Shown here: in pieces, positions 5,277 through 6,409 of the stretch | Layout: every line of letters begins with the position of its first letter | Numbering within the stretch: position 1 is the first letter of the stretch | NCBI GenBank assembly: GCA_900549895.1 | Contig: URQG01000116.1 | Coordinates: 1-6,409, forward strand | DNA length: 6,409 nucleotides | Direction of reading: 5' to 3' | From: an uncultured Lachnobacterium sp. | GTDB lineage: Bacteria > Bacillota > Clostridia > Lachnospirales > Lachnospiraceae | The notes under the pieces: generated by a model | Databases searched by the model: none | The model's input: the letters and a program-made list of their open reading frames with translations, nothing else | Told to the model about the DNA's origin: nothing | Made by a program: the position numbers and the translations under genes

Positions 5277-6254
5277 ATGATCAAACCACTTAAGATAGGC
5301 AGTGTGACGCTGCCGAATAACTTAATACTAGCTCCTATGGCAGGCGTAACAGACCTGCCATTTCGCTTGTTATGCAAGGAGCAGGGGGCGGGACTTCTGT
5401 GCATGGAGATGGTGAGTGCCAAAGCGATCCTGTACAAGAACCGCAATACGGAGAGCCTGCTTGAAATCGATCCGCGGGAGAATCCGGTGTCGCTGCAGCT
5501 CTTTGGCTCCGATCCGGAGATCATTTCAACGATCGCGCATCAGATTGAGGAGCGGCCATTTGATATTCTTGACCTCAATATGGGCTGTCCGGTTCCGAAG
5601 ATCGTAAACAACGGAGAGGGATCTGCGCTCATGAAGAATCCGAAGCTGGCAGGAGAAATCATTCGTGAAACGGTAAAGGCGATCGACAAGCCGGTCACGG
5701 TCAAAATCCGGAAAGGCTTTGACGATGAGCATATCAATGCGGTAGAGATGGCAAAGATCGCAGAGGATGCAGGAGCAGCTGCCGTTGCAGTGCATGGGCG
5801 GACGCGCGAGCAGTTCTACTCCGGCAAGGCGGACTGGGATATCATAAGGCAGGTAAAAGAAGCGGTTTCAATACCGGTGATCGGCAACGGAGACTTGCTG
5901 ACAGCGGAAGATGTGATCGCAATGGAGGCACAGACCGGATGCGATGGATTCATGATCGCGCGCGGCGCACAGGGGAATCCATGGATTTTCCGGCAGATCC
6001 TGCATTACTTTGAGACCGGCGAACATCTGGCGAAGCCGACACTTGAAGAAGTCACACAGATGATCCTGCGGCATGCGCGTATGATGCTCGAATTTAAAGG
6101 TGAATATATCGGCATCCGTGAGATCCGCAAACACGCGGCGTGGTATACCGCAGGGTATCCGAATTCGGCACGCCTTCGCGTAGCAATCAACAATGTGGAA
6201 TCGTTTGAAGCACTCGAAGAATTGCTTATGAACAATCTGGATGAGCGGTTATAA
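5277..6254 (+). CDS. dusB: tRNA-dihydrouridine synthase, DusB/NifR3 type
   Basis: This FMN-dependent enzyme reduces selected uridines in tRNA to dihydrouridine using NADPH. The 325-residue protein has a full-length TIM barrel with LAPMAGVTDLPFR (18-30), LDLNMGCPVPK (99-108) with the catalytic Cys104, KIRKGFD (143-149), VHGRTREQFYSGKADW (172-187), PVIGNGDL (200-207) and the FMN phosphate site ARGAQGNPWIF (228-238). A C-terminal helical tRNA-binding part follows, including REIRKHAAWY (281-290). DusB is the usual Firmicutes subtype, but the subtype call rests on overall resemblance. The start ATG lies two bases after the coaX stop and has only a weak ribosome binding site (CGGAAAA), so translation probably depends on coupling to coaX. 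No terminator is visible after the stop. Confidence 0.93.
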   Translation: MIKPLKIGSVTLPNNLILAPMAGVTDLPFRLLCKEQGAGLLCMEMVSAKAILYKNRNTESLLEIDPRENPVSLQLFGSDPEIISTIAHQIEERPFDILDLNMGCPVPKIVNNGEGSALMKNPKLAGEIIRETVKAIDKPVTVKIRKGFDDEHINAVEMAKIAEDAGAAAVAVHGRTREQFYSGKADWDIIRQVKEAVSIPVIGNGDLLTAEDVIAMEAQTGCDGFMIARGAQGNPWIFRQILHYFETGEHLAKPTLEEVTQMILRHARMMLEFKGEYIGIREIRKHAAWYTAGYPNSARLRVAINNVESFEALEELLMNNLDERL

Positions 6255-6305
6255 GAGGAAGTGTGTGGATAAAACTACGGAAATGACCGGAAACGTTGAT
6301 AAATC

Positions 6306-6334
6306 TTGACATTATATGGTTCATTGGGTATAAT
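6306..6334 (+). promoter_or_regulatory. Consensus sigma-A promoter for a gene beyond the contig end
   Basis: TTGACA at 6306-6311 and TATAAT at 6329-6334 are both perfect and are separated by exactly 17 bases. The -10 box sits in an 11-bp palindrome, GGTAT-A-ATACC (6327-6337), which could be an operator or chance. Transcription would start near 6341 and run off the window. In related Firmicutes dus is often followed by greA and lysS, so the target may be greA; that is inference. Confidence 0.85.
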
Positions 6335-6365
6335 ACCTTAGTTAATTTATAGCAATAAATAGGTT

Positions 6366-6409
6366 CTGTCTCTTATACACATCTGACGCTGCCGACGATC
6401 TTACGCGTG
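6366..6409. other. Illumina Nextera adapter, index and P5 start (not genomic)
   Basis: Bases 6366-6384 are the Tn5 mosaic end CTGTCTCTTATACACATCT. The next 14 bases (6385-6398, GACGCTGCCGACGA) complete the reverse complement of the Nextera Read 1 transposase adapter. TCTTACGC (6399-6406) is the reverse complement of the i5 index GCGTAAGA, which I remember as N517/S517, and GTG begins the reverse-complement P5 sequence. This is untrimmed read-through. Genomic sequence ends at 6365. Confidence 0.98.

Overview
The window looks like chromosomal DNA from a Gram-positive anaerobe of the Clostridia, most likely Lachnospiraceae. The evidence is strong AGGAGG-type ribosome binding sites, near-consensus sigma-A promoters, moderate GC content and the gene set: an SH3/SleB-type secreted hydrolase, a small protein that resembles a Clostridia-specific DUF family, and argF-birA-coaX-dusB in one direction. 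All genes are on the + strand. The genus cannot be fixed from the sequence. The last 44 bases (6366-6409) are Illumina Nextera adapter plus index, so the true biological sequence ends at 6365 and the window ends at a contig end.

Left part (1-1880): a small single-pass membrane protein of unknown function (71-364). It is followed by a very good extended -10 sigma-A promoter, and a leader carrying TGTAAC-type direct repeats and a 17-bp palindrome. Next comes a secreted cell wall hydrolase (537-1829) with a signal peptide, two SH3-like domains and a C-terminal SleB/CwlJ-type catalytic domain. A rho-independent terminator closes this unit.

Central and right part (1881-6254): a new promoter starts what looks like one co-directional unit. 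It holds ornithine carbamoyltransferase (argF), biotin protein ligase/repressor (birA), a small conserved protein overlapping the birA stop, type III pantothenate kinase (coaX) and a DusB-type tRNA-dihydrouridine synthase. The genes feed arginine synthesis, biotin attachment, CoA synthesis and tRNA modification, so they form a housekeeping cluster rather than one pathway. A consensus promoter after dusB starts another unit that lies beyond the contig end.

The most interesting signal is a roughly 77-nt element present twice in the same orientation, once directly before the argF ribosome binding site (1928-2004) and once directly before the coaX ribosome binding site (4399-4474). Both copies fold into the same two-hairpin structure. 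Between the copies three base pairs are exchanged by compensatory double changes, two change from wobble to Watson-Crick, one mismatch becomes a pair, and no pair is lost. I do not recognise this element; it is a candidate for an undescribed cis-regulatory RNA or a structured dispersed repeat.
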